Shown here: piece after piece, positions 42,373 through 51,979 of the stretch
Layout: every line of letters starts with the position of its first letter
Position numbering within the stretch: position 1 is the stretch's first letter
Origin: RUG563 sp964549135
GTDB taxonomy: Bacteria; Bacillota; Clostridia; Christensenellales; Aristaeellaceae
Length of the DNA: 64,000 nt
Direction: 5' to 3'
Assembly (NCBI GenBank): GCA_964549135.1
Contig: CAZJUJ010000003.1
Location: 31,476-95,475, forward strand
Notes under the pieces: generated by a model
Told to the model about the DNA's origin: nothing
Databases searched by the model: none
The model's input: only the letters and a program-made list of their open reading frames with translations
Translations under genes and position numbers: made by a program

Positions 42373-45300
42373 ATGCTGTATCCCCGCAAGGAAGATTCTA
42401 CCCTTTCCAGGGAGCTTTTCCTTTCGCCCACCGCCGAATACCGCGGCACGCCTTTCTGGGCCTGGAACTGCGAACTGGATGAAAAGGAGCTGCTCTGGCA
42501 GATCGATCGCTTAAAGGAAATGGGCCTGGGCGGCTTTCATATGCACTGCCGCTCCGGCATGTCCACCCCTTATCTGACGGATGAATTTATGCATCTGGTG
42601 GGCGCGTGCATCGAAAAGGCCCGGGAAAACAAGATGCTGGCCTGGCTTTATGATGAGGATCGCTGGCCCTCCGGGGCGGCGGGCGGCCTGGTCACCAAGG
42701 ATCATCAGTATCGGGCCAGAACACTCTGGCTGACCATCCATCGCCGGGCGGATGAAACGCCCCTGGCCGTCTATGCCATCTCTCTGGATGAAAAGAAATG
42801 CCTCAAAGGCTATCGCATGCTCAGGAAAAATGAGGCGGCGCTGCCCGGCGAAATCGTCCGCTATGCCTATGTCCGCATTGAAAAGGATAATTCCTGGTAC
42901 AATAATCAGGCGTATCTGGATACCCTCAACCCCAAGGCGGTGCGCAAATTCATCGAAGTGACCCATGAGCGCTATGCCCAGTGCTTTGGGAAAGACTTTG
43001 GCGGCGTGATTCCCGCCATCTTTACCGATGAGCCCCAGTTTTCTCCCAAATGGCCGCTGACCCTGCCGGACGGCGATGCGGATGCGGTAATTCCCTGGAC
43101 GGATGATCTGGATGACAGCTTCAGGCGTGCCTATGGTGAATCCCTGCTGGAAAAGCTGCCCGAGGTTTTCTGGGAGCTGCCGAATGATCTGCCCTCGCCC
43201 ACCCGGTATCATTTCCATGATCATCTGACCGAGCGCTTCACCCAGGCCTTTGCCGATCAGATCGGCGCCTGGTGTGAGGAGCATCATATCATGCTCACCG
43301 GACACATGATGGAAGAGCCCACCCTGCGTTCCCAGACCCGGATGCTGGGCGAGGCCATGCGCTCCTATCGCGGCTTCCAGCTTCCCGGCATTGATATGCT
43401 CTGTGATCGCCGGGAATTCACCACCGCCAAGCAGGCCCAGTCCGCCGCCCATCAGTATGGCCGTCCCGGCGTGATGAGCGAATTATACGGCGTCACCAAC
43501 TGGGATTACGAATTCCGCGGCCATAAATCCCAGGGCGATTGGCAGGCCGCGCTGGGCGTCACGGTGCGCGTGCCCCATCTGGCCTGGGTTTCCATGGAGG
43601 GCGCCGCCAAGCGCGATTATCCCGCCTGCATCAATTATCAGTCCCCCTGGTATAAGGAATATCCCTATGTGGAAAATCATTTTGCCCGCCTCAATACCGC
43701 GCTGACCCGAGGCAAGCCCCAGGTGCGGGTTGGCCTTTTGCATCCCATTGAAAGCTACTGGCTGCACTTTGGCCCCAGCGCCCAGACCGATGATCGCCGC
43801 GCCGAAATGGATGAGCATTTCCTGAATGTCACCTCCTGGCTGCTGCATGGGCTGATTGATTTTGATTACATCTGCGAATCCCTGCTGCCCGAGCAGTGCA
43901 AGAATGCCTCCGCGCCCCTTCAGGTGGGCGAAATGGCGTATGACGCCATCGTGGTGCCCGCCTGCGAAACCATCCGCGCCACCACCCTGGATCGGCTGGA
44001 AAAATTCGCTGCCGCCGGCGGCAAGCTGATCTTCATGGGCGATGCGCCCCGGTATGTGGATGCCATTCCCTCTGACCGGGCAAAGAAGCTCGCCGAAAAG
44101 GCCGTTTCCATCCCCTTTACCAGCTTCGATCTGATGGAAGCGCTGGAGGATATGCGTCAGATTGATGTGCGCACCGAGAAAGGCAGCCGCGCCCCCAAGC
44201 TTCTGCATCAGCTGCGCCAGGACGGCGAGGGCAAATGGCTCTTCCTCTGCAATGGCTATCTGCCTGAGCGCCGGGATCAGCCGGATGAATGGCATTACAC
44301 GCTGTCCGTTAAGGGCGAATGGACGCCCACCGTTTATGATACCATGACCGGCGAAATCCGCGCCGCCGCCTGCAGCTATGCCGAGGGCAAGACCGTAATG
44401 GATATCCTCTGGCATGGGCATGACAGCCTGCTTCTGTATCTGGCCCCCGGCGCTGCCGAAGGGGCGGAGGCCGAAAAGGAAAAGGATCTCAGCGGCCTTA
44501 CGGAAATCTGCCGGTTCCGCGGCTGCCATCCCGTCACACTGAGCGAGCCCAACGTGCTGCTGCTGGATCAGGCCGAATATGCCTATAATGACGGCCCCTG
44601 GCAGAAGAAGGCCGAAATCCTGGCCATCGAAGAAAAGCTGCGCAGGGAATTGCATCTCAGCGACCGCAGCGGCAGCCTGCCCCAGCCCTGGGTGGTGCCT
44701 GCGGATACGCATTTTGATCATTATGTGTCCCTGCGTTTCGTGATTGAGAGCGAAATCGCCTGCGAAAAGGTGCAGCTGGCGCTGGAGCGCCCCGAAACCA
44801 CCGATATTACCTGGAACGGCGAAAAAATCACCGCCGCGCCCCAGGGCTATTTCGTGGATAAGAGCATCAAGACGGTAGCGCTGCCCGGCCTCAGGGCGGG
44901 CAAAAACACGCTGATTCTCCGGCTGCCCCTGGGCAATCGCTGCGGCGCGGAATGGTGCTATCTGCTGGGCGATTTCGGTGTCAAGGTGCTGGGCGATGAG
45001 GCCCGGATCATTCCGCCGGTACGCGAATTGGCCTTCGGCGATTGGTCGAATCAGGGGATGCCCTTCTATGCCGGAAACGTCACCTATCATCTTTCCCTGG
45101 AAACCGAGGGCGATTTCTATTTCCAGTGCGCCCAGTTCCTCAATCCGCTGCTGACCGTGGATGTGGATGGCAAGCGCGCCGGGGTGATTGCCTACGCGCC
45201 CTATACCCTGTTCATCCCCTGCGCCCCCGGCAGGCATGCCATCGATGTGACCGCCTTCGGCAATCGGCATAATGCCTTTGGCCCGGTGCATCTGGGCGAT

Positions 45301-45414
45301 GCCAACTATAAATATATTGATCCCCGCGCCTGGGAGGTCAAGAACGCCCAGTGGACGGATGAATACCGGCTCAAGCCCATCGGCATCCAGATGTCCCCCC
45401 GGATCCTGAAGTAA
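42373..45414 (+). CDS. GH106-like glycosidase (alpha-L-rhamnosidase family)
   Basis: A 1013-aa enzyme without signal peptide. The N-terminal barrel has YRGTPFWAWNCELDEKELLW, MGLGGFHMHCRSGM and LAWLYDEDRWPSGAAGG; later, IFTDEPQFS and GVTNWDYEFRGHKSQGDWQA are typical of the clostridial GH106-like group. A C-terminal beta-sandwich (from about residue 770) recalls a galactose-binding domain. Known GH106 members release L-rhamnose from pectin and glycosides; the substrate here is inferred. AGGAGG precedes the ATG. With the GH99-like gene it suggests use of complex glycans imported as oligomers. Confidence 0.8.
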   Translation: MLYPRKEDSTLSRELFLSPTAEYRGTPFWAWNCELDEKELLWQIDRLKEMGLGGFHMHCRSGMSTPYLTDEFMHLVGACIEKARENKMLAWLYDEDRWPSGAAGGLVTKDHQYRARTLWLTIHRRADETPLAVYAISLDEKKCLKGYRMLRKNEAALPGEIVRYAYVRIEKDNSWYNNQAYLDTLNPKAVRKFIEVTHERYAQCFGKDFGGVIPAIFTDEPQFSPKWPLTLPDGDADAVIPWTDDLDDSFRRAYGESLLEKLPEVFWELPNDLPSPTRYHFHDHLTERFTQAFADQIGAWCEEHHIMLTGHMMEEPTLRSQTRMLGEAMRSYRGFQLPGIDMLCDRREFTTAKQAQSAAHQYGRPGVMSELYGVTNWDYEFRGHKSQGDWQAALGVTVRVPHLAWVSMEGAAKRDYPACINYQSPWYKEYPYVENHFARLNTALTRGKPQVRVGLLHPIESYWLHFGPSAQTDDRRAEMDEHFLNVTSWLLHGLIDFDYICESLLPEQCKNASAPLQVGEMAYDAIVVPACETIRATTLDRLEKFAAAGGKLIFMGDAPRYVDAIPSDRAKKLAEKAVSIPFTSFDLMEALEDMRQIDVRTEKGSRAPKLLHQLRQDGEGKWLFLCNGYLPERRDQPDEWHYTLSVKGEWTPTVYDTMTGEIRAAACSYAEGKTVMDILWHGHDSLLLYLAPGAAEGAEAEKEKDLSGLTEICRFRGCHPVTLSEPNVLLLDQAEYAYNDGPWQKKAEILAIEEKLRRELHLSDRSGSLPQPWVVPADTHFDHYVSLRFVIESEIACEKVQLALERPETTDITWNGEKITAAPQGYFVDKSIKTVALPGLRAGKNTLILRLPLGNRCGAEWCYLLGDFGVKVLGDEARIIPPVRELAFGDWSNQGMPFYAGNVTYHLSLETEGDFYFQCAQFLNPLLTVDVDGKRAGVIAYAPYTLFIPCAPGRHAIDVTAFGNRHNAFGPVHLGDANYKYIDPRAWEVKNAQWTDEYRLKPIGIQMSPRILK

Positions 45415-45703
45415 AAGCCGGGGAAGGGCAAGGATCCCTTGCGGGAGGGTGCTTCTTAAGCAAAAAGCCCCTCCCGCAAGCCAGGTTGAATGCCGGCACG
45501 GCAGAAAAAGAACAGCAATGAAAAAGCAGCAATGCTCCGTATTTGACGAGGCATTGCTGCTTTCTTTCTTGCTGCTATTTTCTTTTTGCCTTCCCAGCAT
45601 CCAGGACGGCAATTATTCTTTTCTTTCATCCGGAATCAGCTTTCCGGAGGGGGCTTTTTACCCAAAGGCATCCTCCGGCAATTCTGAAGGGCCTGCCTGT
45701 CGC
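45415..45703. other. Intergenic region with two stem-loops
   Basis: CTTGCGGGAGGG (45,438) pairs with CCCTCCCGCAAG (45,469-45,480) and probably ends the GH106-like transcript. A second stem-loop follows, listed as terminator. GGAATCAGCTTTCCGGAGGG near 45,632 and CATCCTCCGG near 45,670 pair weakly. No gene is seen. Confidence 0.6.
45522..45570 (+). terminator. Terminator-like hairpin, related to the one at 56.2 kb
   Basis: GCAGCAATGC pairs with GCATTGCTGC, followed by TTTCTTTCTTGC. A closely similar stem and tail occurs at 56,217-56,262. Confidence 0.75.
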
Positions 45704-46072
45704 TCAGTTTTCGTCCTTCAGCTGATTGCGGATGGCCAGATACGTTTCTGAGGAAATATCATGCTCAATCTTGCAGGCATCCTCCCGGGCAATTTCCTCA
45801 TTCACCCCAATCTGCATAAGAAAGCGGGTCAGCACCCGATGCCGGTCATACATCCGCTGGGCGATTTCCTGGCCCTTTTCGGTCAGGGTAATATAATTTT
45901 CCTCATCCATCTGGATATAATCATTTTCCCGCAGCTTTTTCATGGCAAAGCTGACCGATGGCTTGGTAACGGAAAGCGCGGCGGCAATATCAATCGAGCG
46001 CGCATAACCCTTCTTTTCGTGCAGCATCAGAATCATTTCCAGATAATCCTCGGCTGATTTATGGATATTCAT
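45704..46072 (-). CDS. MntR/DtxR-family metal-dependent repressor
   Basis: A 122-aa regulator with the N-terminal winged helix MNIHKSAEDYLEMILMLHEK, then VTKPSVSFAMKKLRENDYIQ, and a short dimerisation/metal domain with QIGVNEEIAREDACKIEHDI carrying the Glu-His pair of the manganese site. It lacks the SH3-like third domain of DtxR, so the MntR subgroup fits. AAGGAGG precedes the MNIHKS start. Probably controls manganese or iron uptake genes not in this window. Confidence 0.9.
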   Translation of the reverse strand: MNIHKSAEDYLEMILMLHEKKGYARSIDIAAALSVTKPSVSFAMKKLRENDYIQMDEENYITLTEKGQEIAQRMYDRHRVLTRFLMQIGVNEEIAREDACKIEHDISSETYLAIRNQLKDEN

Positions 46073-46198
46073 CAGGTTCCTCCTTCCATGGGTCAGGGGC
46101 GGAGCAATTTCGCTTCTTTCATGCAAATGCATCTTCTAAAAAGCGGCATGCCTATGCAGCATGCCCCGGCTTACTTTTCATAGGATGATCGCCCTTTC

Positions 46199-46227
46199 AT
46201 TATAGCATGAAAAATCCGGTCAGGCAA
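46199..46227 (-). promoter_or_regulatory. Sigma-A promoter of the MntR-type gene
   Basis: On the minus strand TTGCCT and TATAAT with 17 bp between them; GGCATGCCTATGCAGCATGCC at about 46,145 in the leader forms a small hairpin. Confidence 0.7.
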
Positions 46228-46301
46228 GTGCCAGGAAGGGAATTTGCACTCCGCAGGGCATAAAGCGCCGGAGAATGCCCGCAAAGGCGCGCCCGTCCCG
46301 C

Positions 46302-46763
46302 TTACCTCCATCCGCTGCCAAGGGCCGCGCTGATTTTTTCGGCATCGGGGCCAACGGCCAGAACGATGAACGCGTCCTTTTCCATGACCCGGGCATTTTC
46401 CAGCTTGTAGACCTGGGCGGGCTGATAATCGCGATACTGGAATAGCTGCTCCGCCAGGTATTCCTCAGCGGCGCGGCGAATGGCGGCCCGATCCGCCGAT
46501 GCCTTCACCTCAAGCACCAGAATCATTTCCGGCGTGGCGCGGCTTGCATCCCGGCGCATCACCCAGGCAGAAAGCGCCTCCGCATCGATCAGCAGATATT
46601 TTTCCAGATAGCTTTCGTTTACATCCGTAAGCTCGGCAAAGGCATCCGCCTGCTGAATCCGCCCGGCAATTGCTGCGCAGTCGTCAGGCGCATTCTTTTC
46701 CCCGGCGGCGCAGCCGCTGAGCAAAAGGCAGAGGGATAAAAGCATAGGCAGGATTTTTTTCAT
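46302..46763 (-). CDS. DUF4358-type lipoprotein
   Basis: A 153-aa predicted lipoprotein: signal MKKILPMLLSLCLLLSGCAAG with lipobox LSGC (Cys near residue 18), then a DUF4358-like domain (MILVLEVKASADRAAIRRAA, EYLAEQLFQYRDYQPAQVYK). The family has no assigned activity but often follows alginate-type acetylation genes. GAAAGGAG precedes the ATG. It is the last gene of the four-gene O-acetylation operon, 15 bp after the SGNH gene. Confidence 0.82.
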   Translation of the reverse strand: MKKILPMLLSLCLLLSGCAAGEKNAPDDCAAIAGRIQQADAFAELTDVNESYLEKYLLIDAEALSAWVMRRDASRATPEMILVLEVKASADRAAIRRAAEEYLAEQLFQYRDYQPAQVYKLENARVMEKDAFIVLAVGPDAEKISAALGSGWR

Positions 46764-46778
46764 AATGGTTCTCCTTTC

Positions 46779-47486
46779 TCATTCAAGCCCTTCCGGGTAT
46801 GGTACCGTCTGCCTGCGTACCTGCTCAATCAGCATGGAATAGGCCCGGCTGCTCAGATGGAAGCCATCCCCGGCGTCATATTTTCCGGGCAGATAGCCCT
46901 CACTGTCCACCAGCAGATGGTAAAGATCAATATAGTAGAAATGTCTGCGCTGGGCCAGGGCAAGCAGCGCCCCGGCAAAATCAGAATAGCGCTTCACCGG
47001 CACATAATGCTCCCCGGTCATGCGATGACAGGCCATGGGCGGCGGCGCAATGACATAAATCAGCGCATCGGGGAAATGGGTGATCAGCGCATCGGCCAGC
47101 CGCTCATAATCCGCAATGATATAGCTGACGGCGTAATTATCCAGACCATTGGAGCCCAGCAGCACATAGATTTTTTTCGGCGCATATTCCGCCGCCATTT
47201 CATAGGTGGTCTTCCGCTGCTCCGAGCCCCGGACGCGAAACTGCTTCCGCCCCACAGAGGCCGGGCTCATGCCGATCTGCCAGACGAAATGAGCCGTTGG
47301 CAATTCGCCAAGCAATTCCACATATTCCATCATGGAATCGCCGATAAAAACCGCATCGGCAAAATAATCATCCCCCTCGGGCGAATGCTCCTCCACCTGA
47401 GCCCGGGGATAATCGGGATGATAGCGCGCCTGAAACATCGTGCCTTCCCCCCGGACGGGGCAGGGCAGCATCAGCAGCGCCAGCAT
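46779..47486 (-). CDS. Secreted SGNH/GDSL-type hydrolase
   Basis: A 235-aa esterase-like protein. The signal segment MLALLMLPCPVRGEG precedes the SGNH blocks: block I VFIGDSMMEY with the nucleophile serine, block II near WQIGMSPAS, block III LLGSNGLDNYAVS, and block V DGFHLSSRAYSML with Asp and His. In acetylation loci these enzymes transfer or remove O-acetyl groups on polymers outside the membrane. I take the start six bases after the DHHW stop, with GGAAGG upstream; the frame is open further but would overlap the DHHW gene by 63 bp. Confidence 0.85.
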   Translation of the reverse strand: MLALLMLPCPVRGEGTMFQARYHPDYPRAQVEEHSPEGDDYFADAVFIGDSMMEYVELLGELPTAHFVWQIGMSPASVGRKQFRVRGSEQRKTTYEMAAEYAPKKIYVLLGSNGLDNYAVSYIIADYERLADALITHFPDALIYVIAPPPMACHRMTGEHYVPVKRYSDFAGALLALAQRRHFYYIDLYHLLVDSEGYLPGKYDAGDGFHLSSRAYSMLIEQVRRQTVPYPEGLE

Positions 47487-47491
47487 CAGGC

Positions 47492-48580
47492 TTATAAGCC
47501 TTCCAGAAATGCAATGGTGCGGCCGCCCGCCAGCGTATTCAGCCCATAAACGCACAGGATCGCCTCCCCTTCATTCTGCCCAAACAATTCGGCAATATTG
47601 CCCGCATAATAGCGGGGATCCACCGCCACAATGCGCTGATAATGCTGCCCCAGCAGCGGAAGCAGGGCATTGGCGTAGGAATCCTTGATCACCAGCAGCG
47701 TGCCGCCCTCCGCCTGATCATTTTTAAGCTCTATCAGCCCATGATTGCCATAGAGCAGCGCGGCGTACCGATCCCGCTTTTCCAGCGCGCCTGGATCAAG
47801 AAGCGCCGCTTTTTCCTCCCCGTTTATCCAGAGGCGCACGCCCGCAGGCAACGCGCAGGAAAAATCATCCGCTCCAAGCCAGGGCAAGGGATAGCGGGCA
47901 TAGAAGCTGCCATAAAAACCCGGATACCTTTGCACCTCCGGCATTTCCCGGGCATCCAGCCCCAGGGCCCGGCAGATGCATTCATAGCCGATCTGCGCCC
48001 CAAAGGCCGTCCAATGATGATCCGTGGCGTAAAAGAGCAGCTTCCCCCGCTCCTTCCCCTCAAGAAGCGAAGGAAGCAGGGGCAGAAGCGGGGTTTCCTC
48101 CTCAGCCGCGGCAAGGAGCGCCGCTTCATCCGCCGCCGGGGCATGGGCGGGCATTTTTTCCGGATACACAGCGGCAGCGGAGGGCACAGCCAGAAGATAC
48201 ACCGGCTTGCCTGTTTTTTCCGATAAAGTGCGCAGCGCGGCGGCATTCATGCGTACGTTGCGCTCGCTAAAGCCATCGGAACGGTTAAAGAGCATCCCAT
48301 CACCCACAAGCGTATCCCCGACGCTCCTTCGGCCCAGCAGCCCCTGCATGGCGGAATACAGCGAAACAAAGCCATCCCGCAGGGGCAGCTGATCCGCCGC
48401 AAAGCGCTCCGCCTGCTGGGAAAAGCTGCCTGACAGAAAGCCAGAGGCCGTAAAGGCTGGCCGCTCCGCCAGCATTCGGTTTTCCATTTCGCTCATTTTC
48501 CTGCCCGGCAGCGCCGTCTGGCATACCGCCAGGGCCAGCAGCAGCCCCATCATCAGAAAAAACAGCATCGGCTTCTTCAT
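47492..48580 (-). CDS. DHHW-family protein (AlgJ/AlgX-like acetylation factor)
   Basis: A 362-aa membrane-anchored extracellular protein: MKKPMLFFLMMGLLLALAV is the N-terminal anchor, RKMSEMENRMLAERP follows, and the family motif is in FYATDHHWTAFGAQIGYE (Asp-His near residue 190), with a late GTLLVIKDSYANALLPLL for the serine. The fold is SGNH-like, as in AlgJ and AlgX, which hand acetyl groups to polysaccharides. GAGAGGGG precedes MKKPM. It lies 13 bp after the MBOAT gene. Confidence 0.88.
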   Translation of the reverse strand: MKKPMLFFLMMGLLLALAVCQTALPGRKMSEMENRMLAERPAFTASGFLSGSFSQQAERFAADQLPLRDGFVSLYSAMQGLLGRRSVGDTLVGDGMLFNRSDGFSERNVRMNAAALRTLSEKTGKPVYLLAVPSAAAVYPEKMPAHAPAADEAALLAAAEEETPLLPLLPSLLEGKERGKLLFYATDHHWTAFGAQIGYECICRALGLDAREMPEVQRYPGFYGSFYARYPLPWLGADDFSCALPAGVRLWINGEEKAALLDPGALEKRDRYAALLYGNHGLIELKNDQAEGGTLLVIKDSYANALLPLLGQHYQRIVAVDPRYYAGNIAELFGQNEGEAILCVYGLNTLAGGRTIAFLEGL

Positions 48581-48593
48581 CGGCCTTCCCCTC

Positions 48594-49955
48594 TCAGAAT
48601 CGGAAATACAAAAAGGGATTATAGGAGGCTTTGGCAAGGGAGGCAAGGCTTAACAGCAGCGCGGCAAGCAGCAGCGCCAGGCGGAGCCATGCCCTGCGGC
48701 GCAGTAGCCTCTTCAGCCCATCCGTTACAGGGGGGATGCAGAAAACCGCGCCCAGGAGCAGGATGCCCGCAAATTCCCGAAGCCAGAAAAGCGAAGCGGA
48801 GGATATGCGGAAGCAGAAAAGATCGGAAAGATAGCTTCCAAAGCCGCTCAGCCCCGGCGAAACAAACAGCACCCAGCCCAGCATCACGCCAAGCAGTGTC
48901 AGCGCCCGCCGCAGGGGCAGCGGCAGCCGAATATGCCCGGAAAGCACGAATTTCTCCGCGCTCAGCAGCAAAAAATACCAAAGTCCCCATAAGACAAAAT
49001 TCCAGTCTGCCCCATGCCAAAGGCCGGTCAGCCCCCAGACGATCAGAAGATGAATCGCCGTGCGCCCCCTGCCCCGGCGGCTTCCGCCCAGCGGAATGTA
49101 GACATAATCCCGAAACCAGCCGCTGAGGGTCATATGCCATCTGCGCCAGAAATCCGTGATGGAAACGGCGGCGTAGGGATGATTGAAGTTTCGGGGGAAG
49201 GAAAAGCCCAGCATCCGCCCCAGGCCCATCGCCATAACCGAATAACCCATAAAATCAAAATAAATCTGCATCGTATAGGCGCACAGAGAAAGCCAGGCGC
49301 AGGCAATATCCCCCGGCACGGCGCGAAGCTGCTCAAAGGCCTCGCCCAGAGGATTGGCCAGAAGCACCTTGGCTGCAAGCCCGGCAATAAAAAGCGCCGC
49401 GCCGCTCTCCAGCGCCTGGCCGTCCGGGCGGCGGCGATGATGCAGTGCCTCCTGTAAATCGCCATAGCGGACAATAGGCCCGGCAATCAGCTGCGGAAAA
49501 AGGAAAAGAAACGTGCCAAAGGCCACCGGGCTTTTTTCCGGCTGCGTTTCCTTCCGGTAAACATCGATCAGATACCCCGCCGCCTGAAAAATGAAAAAGC
49601 TGATGCCAAGGGGCAGGGAAAGCCCGGATAGAAGGGCGGATTCCGCACCGAAAATCCCCAGCAGAAAGCCGGCATATTTATAGAAGACCAGCGCACCGAA
49701 ATCACAGATCAGCCCGAAAAGTAGCGCCGCCCTGCGCCCGCTCTTGCTTTTTTTCCTGGGTATCAGCACGCCCAGACCCCAGTTAAGCAGCAGCAGCGCC
49801 GCAAACAGCGGCACCTGGCGCGTATCGCCCCAGGCATAGAAAAGCAGACTGGCAAGCAATAAAAAGGCATTCTGGAGCCGCTGCGGCAGCAGATAGTGGA
49901 TCAGAATCACGGCGGGAAAAAAATATAAAAGAAAGGAAAGGCTGGAAAACAGCAT
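48594..49955 (-). CDS. MBOAT-family O-acyltransferase (AlgI-like)
   Basis: A polytopic 453-aa protein of the MBOAT family: MLFSSLSFLLYFFPAVILIH at the start, GISFFIFQAAGYLIDVYR, FPQLIAGPIVRYGDL, YFDFMGYSVMAMGLGRMLGF, NFNHPYAAVSITDFWRRWHM, and GLTGLWHGADWNFVLWGLWY with the catalytic histidine. AlgI-type members bring acetyl groups across the membrane for O-acetylation of secreted polymers. AAAGGGGGAG precedes the start; the longer frame begins without a site. First gene of the operon. Confidence 0.93.
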   Translation of the reverse strand: MLFSSLSFLLYFFPAVILIHYLLPQRLQNAFLLLASLLFYAWGDTRQVPLFAALLLLNWGLGVLIPRKKSKSGRRAALLFGLICDFGALVFYKYAGFLLGIFGAESALLSGLSLPLGISFFIFQAAGYLIDVYRKETQPEKSPVAFGTFLFLFPQLIAGPIVRYGDLQEALHHRRRPDGQALESGAALFIAGLAAKVLLANPLGEAFEQLRAVPGDIACAWLSLCAYTMQIYFDFMGYSVMAMGLGRMLGFSFPRNFNHPYAAVSITDFWRRWHMTLSGWFRDYVYIPLGGSRRGRGRTAIHLLIVWGLTGLWHGADWNFVLWGLWYFLLLSAEKFVLSGHIRLPLPLRRALTLLGVMLGWVLFVSPGLSGFGSYLSDLFCFRISSASLFWLREFAGILLLGAVFCIPPVTDGLKRLLRRRAWLRLALLLAALLLSLASLAKASYNPFLYFRF

Positions 49956-50058
49956 GCTTCTCCCCCTTTCCTTCCGCTTATGCAATCATCTTCCGTATTA
50001 TACATTTTTTTCCTGTTCCTGTCAACTGCCGGCAATTGCTCCTTTTCTCCCGGCGCAA

Positions 50059-50106
50059 TGGAAAAAGCGCTTTCCCGTCCTGCAATAAGACGGCAAAGCG
50101 CTTCAT
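50059..50106 (-). terminator. Terminator of upp
   Basis: On the minus strand AAGCGCTTTGCCGTC pairs with GACGGGAAAGCGCTTTTTC around a short loop. Confidence 0.88.
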
Positions 50107-50140
50107 GAAAGCCGATTATGAAAAACAGACGATGGATTTA

Positions 50141-50770
50141 TTACTTGGTGCCAAAGAGACGATCGCCCGCATCGCCCAGACCGGGCAGAATATAGGCATG
50201 ATCATTGAGCTTTTCATCCTGGGCCGCCACATAAATATCCACATCGGGATGATCCTTCTGGATGCGGGCAATGCCCTCGGGCGCGGCAATCAGGTTGATC
50301 AGACGGATATTCCGGCAGCCGCGCTTTTTCAGGAAGGTAATCGCCGCAGAGGCGCTGCCGCCGGTGGCCAGCATGGGATCCAGGACAAACAGCTCCCGAT
50401 GCTCCGCATCCTCAGGCAGCTTGCAGTAGTATTCCACCGGCTGAAAGGTTTCGGGATCGCGATACAGACCGATATGGCCCACCTTGGCGTTGGGGATCAG
50501 CTGCAGAATGCCATCCACCATGCCCAGGCCCGCCCGGAGAATGGGGATGATGCCGATGGGCTTGCCGGCCAGCATCTTGGCGTTCATTTTGCAAAGGGGG
50601 GTTTCGATTTCCACCTCCTGGGTGGGCAGATCACGGGTCACCTCATAAACCATCAGCATGGAGATTTCATCCAGCAATTCCCTAAATTCCTTGCAGCCCG
50701 TATTCTTATCCCGCATAATGCTCACTTTATGCTGAATCAACGGATGATCGAACACATGAACCTTGCTCAT
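50141..50770 (-). CDS. upp: Uracil phosphoribosyltransferase
   Basis: Upp (209 aa) salvages uracil to UMP with PRPP. PRPP-binding residues are in FVLDPMLATGGSASAAI; LRAGLGMVDGI is the flexible loop, and the uracil-binding end is YILPGLGDAGDRLFGTK. MSKVHVFDHPLIQHK is the usual N-terminus, and AAGGAAGG precedes it. A single-gene unit with its own promoter and terminator. Confidence 0.97.
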   Translation of the reverse strand: MSKVHVFDHPLIQHKVSIMRDKNTGCKEFRELLDEISMLMVYEVTRDLPTQEVEIETPLCKMNAKMLAGKPIGIIPILRAGLGMVDGILQLIPNAKVGHIGLYRDPETFQPVEYYCKLPEDAEHRELFVLDPMLATGGSASAAITFLKKRGCRNIRLINLIAAPEGIARIQKDHPDVDIYVAAQDEKLNDHAYILPGLGDAGDRLFGTK

Positions 50771-50841
50771 CGAAAAACCCTTCCTTTCGTACTTGCCATT
50801 TGGATGGAATGCCTGCATCAAAAAATCATCGTACCCGCAAT

Positions 50842-50870
50842 ATTATAGCTCAATTGCAGGGCCTTGGCAA
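50842..50870 (-). promoter_or_regulatory. Sigma-A promoter of upp
   Basis: On the minus strand TTGCCA and TATAAT with a 17-bp spacer. Confidence 0.8.
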
Positions 50871-50983
50871 GCATGCGGCCTGGAAAAAATGCAGAAAATC
50901 TTTGGATTGCATGGCCCTGACGCCGGGAAAGGCTCCCCGCGTGGCGCAAAAATGCCTTTTTCTTCCTATAAGATGTGATTATG

Positions 50984-51979
50984 TCATGGATCCATCAGTA
51001 CCGCAGGATCGGTGCTGATGACGGTGGGCTTATGCAGCGACCAGATATTGGGCTTGCCGTCCCCATTATTCTGCCCATCGCCGCCCGATCCTCTTTTCGC
51101 GCTGACGCGCACCGGGAAGGGCGAATCGCTGCTGCGGCCGGTGTGCCTGTCCTCAATGGGCGAATGACCCATCTGCTTTACATAGGCCCGATAGAAATTG
51201 GTATAATCCCCAAAGCCGGATACACTGGCCGCCATGGAAGCGGATACGCCGTTGAGCAGCAGCTGCTGGGCGTAATTGAGCCTTCTTCTGTTCACATATT
51301 CCATGGCGGTCACCCCAAGATGCGTGCGGAAAAGCTGGTTCAGCTTGCTCTTGGAGATATGGCCGCAGGCGCTCAGATCATCCAGCGTCATTTTCTCCGT
51401 CAGGTTCTGATGAATGAAGGAAAGCACCGCGGCCAGCTCCCGCTGATTGCTGTAATAATCAGGATAATTGGCCGTGAAGCGCAGATCGCCCTCATGAATC
51501 ATCAATACGCCCAGTATGGCCTCCAGAATCACCGCGGCCATGGTATCGCATACCTTTTCCGACATGCCGATCACCCGTTCCGCATCCCGCATCAGCGGCA
51601 GGATGCCCAATTGATCCGCATTGGAAATGATATGCTGCATTTTGCAGCTGCCATCGCGGATGCTCTGCTCGGTGGGCAGCCCGCCCATGAGCAGCTGGCG
51701 GCGGTTGATATCGATGATTTCCTCGGTAAAATGAAAGGTGAAGCGCTCATAGGGCGCATCCGTCAGGGCGCGGATGCCGTGAAAGACATTGGGGGCAACG
51801 ATCACCAGGGTATGGGGCTGCATCACATATTCCGTCCCGGCGTAATTGTAATGCACATCGCCGGTGAGAAAATAATACAGCTCATAGAACGGATGGCTGT
51901 GGATATGATAATGCTCCGAAACGATATGACTGATGTTGTGGCCCAGGGAATAGGTTGCCGAGCAGAGATCGGTAAACAT
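50984..51979 (-). CDS. AraC-family regulator next to the sugar importer
   Basis: A 331-aa regulator. The N-terminal cupin-like sensor has SEHYHIHSHPFYELYYFLTG and PNVFHGI; the AraC double helix-turn-helix occupies about residues 185-285 (MTLDDLSACGHISKSKLNQL, GVTAMEYVNRRRLNYAQQLL, VSGFGDYTNFYRAYVKQMGH). About 45 residues follow the DNA-binding domain, rich in Gly, Ser and Asp, which is uncommon. GCGAGGG precedes the ATG. It is divergent from the solute-binding protein gene and probably senses the imported sugar. Confidence 0.9.
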   Translation of the reverse strand: MFTDLCSATYSLGHNISHIVSEHYHIHSHPFYELYYFLTGDVHYNYAGTEYVMQPHTLVIVAPNVFHGIRALTDAPYERFTFHFTEEIIDINRRQLLMGGLPTEQSIRDGSCKMQHIISNADQLGILPLMRDAERVIGMSEKVCDTMAAVILEAILGVLMIHEGDLRFTANYPDYYSNQRELAAVLSFIHQNLTEKMTLDDLSACGHISKSKLNQLFRTHLGVTAMEYVNRRRLNYAQQLLLNGVSASMAASVSGFGDYTNFYRAYVKQMGHSPIEDRHTGRSSDSPFPVRVSAKRGSGGDGQNNGDGKPNIWSLHKPTVISTDPAVLMDP

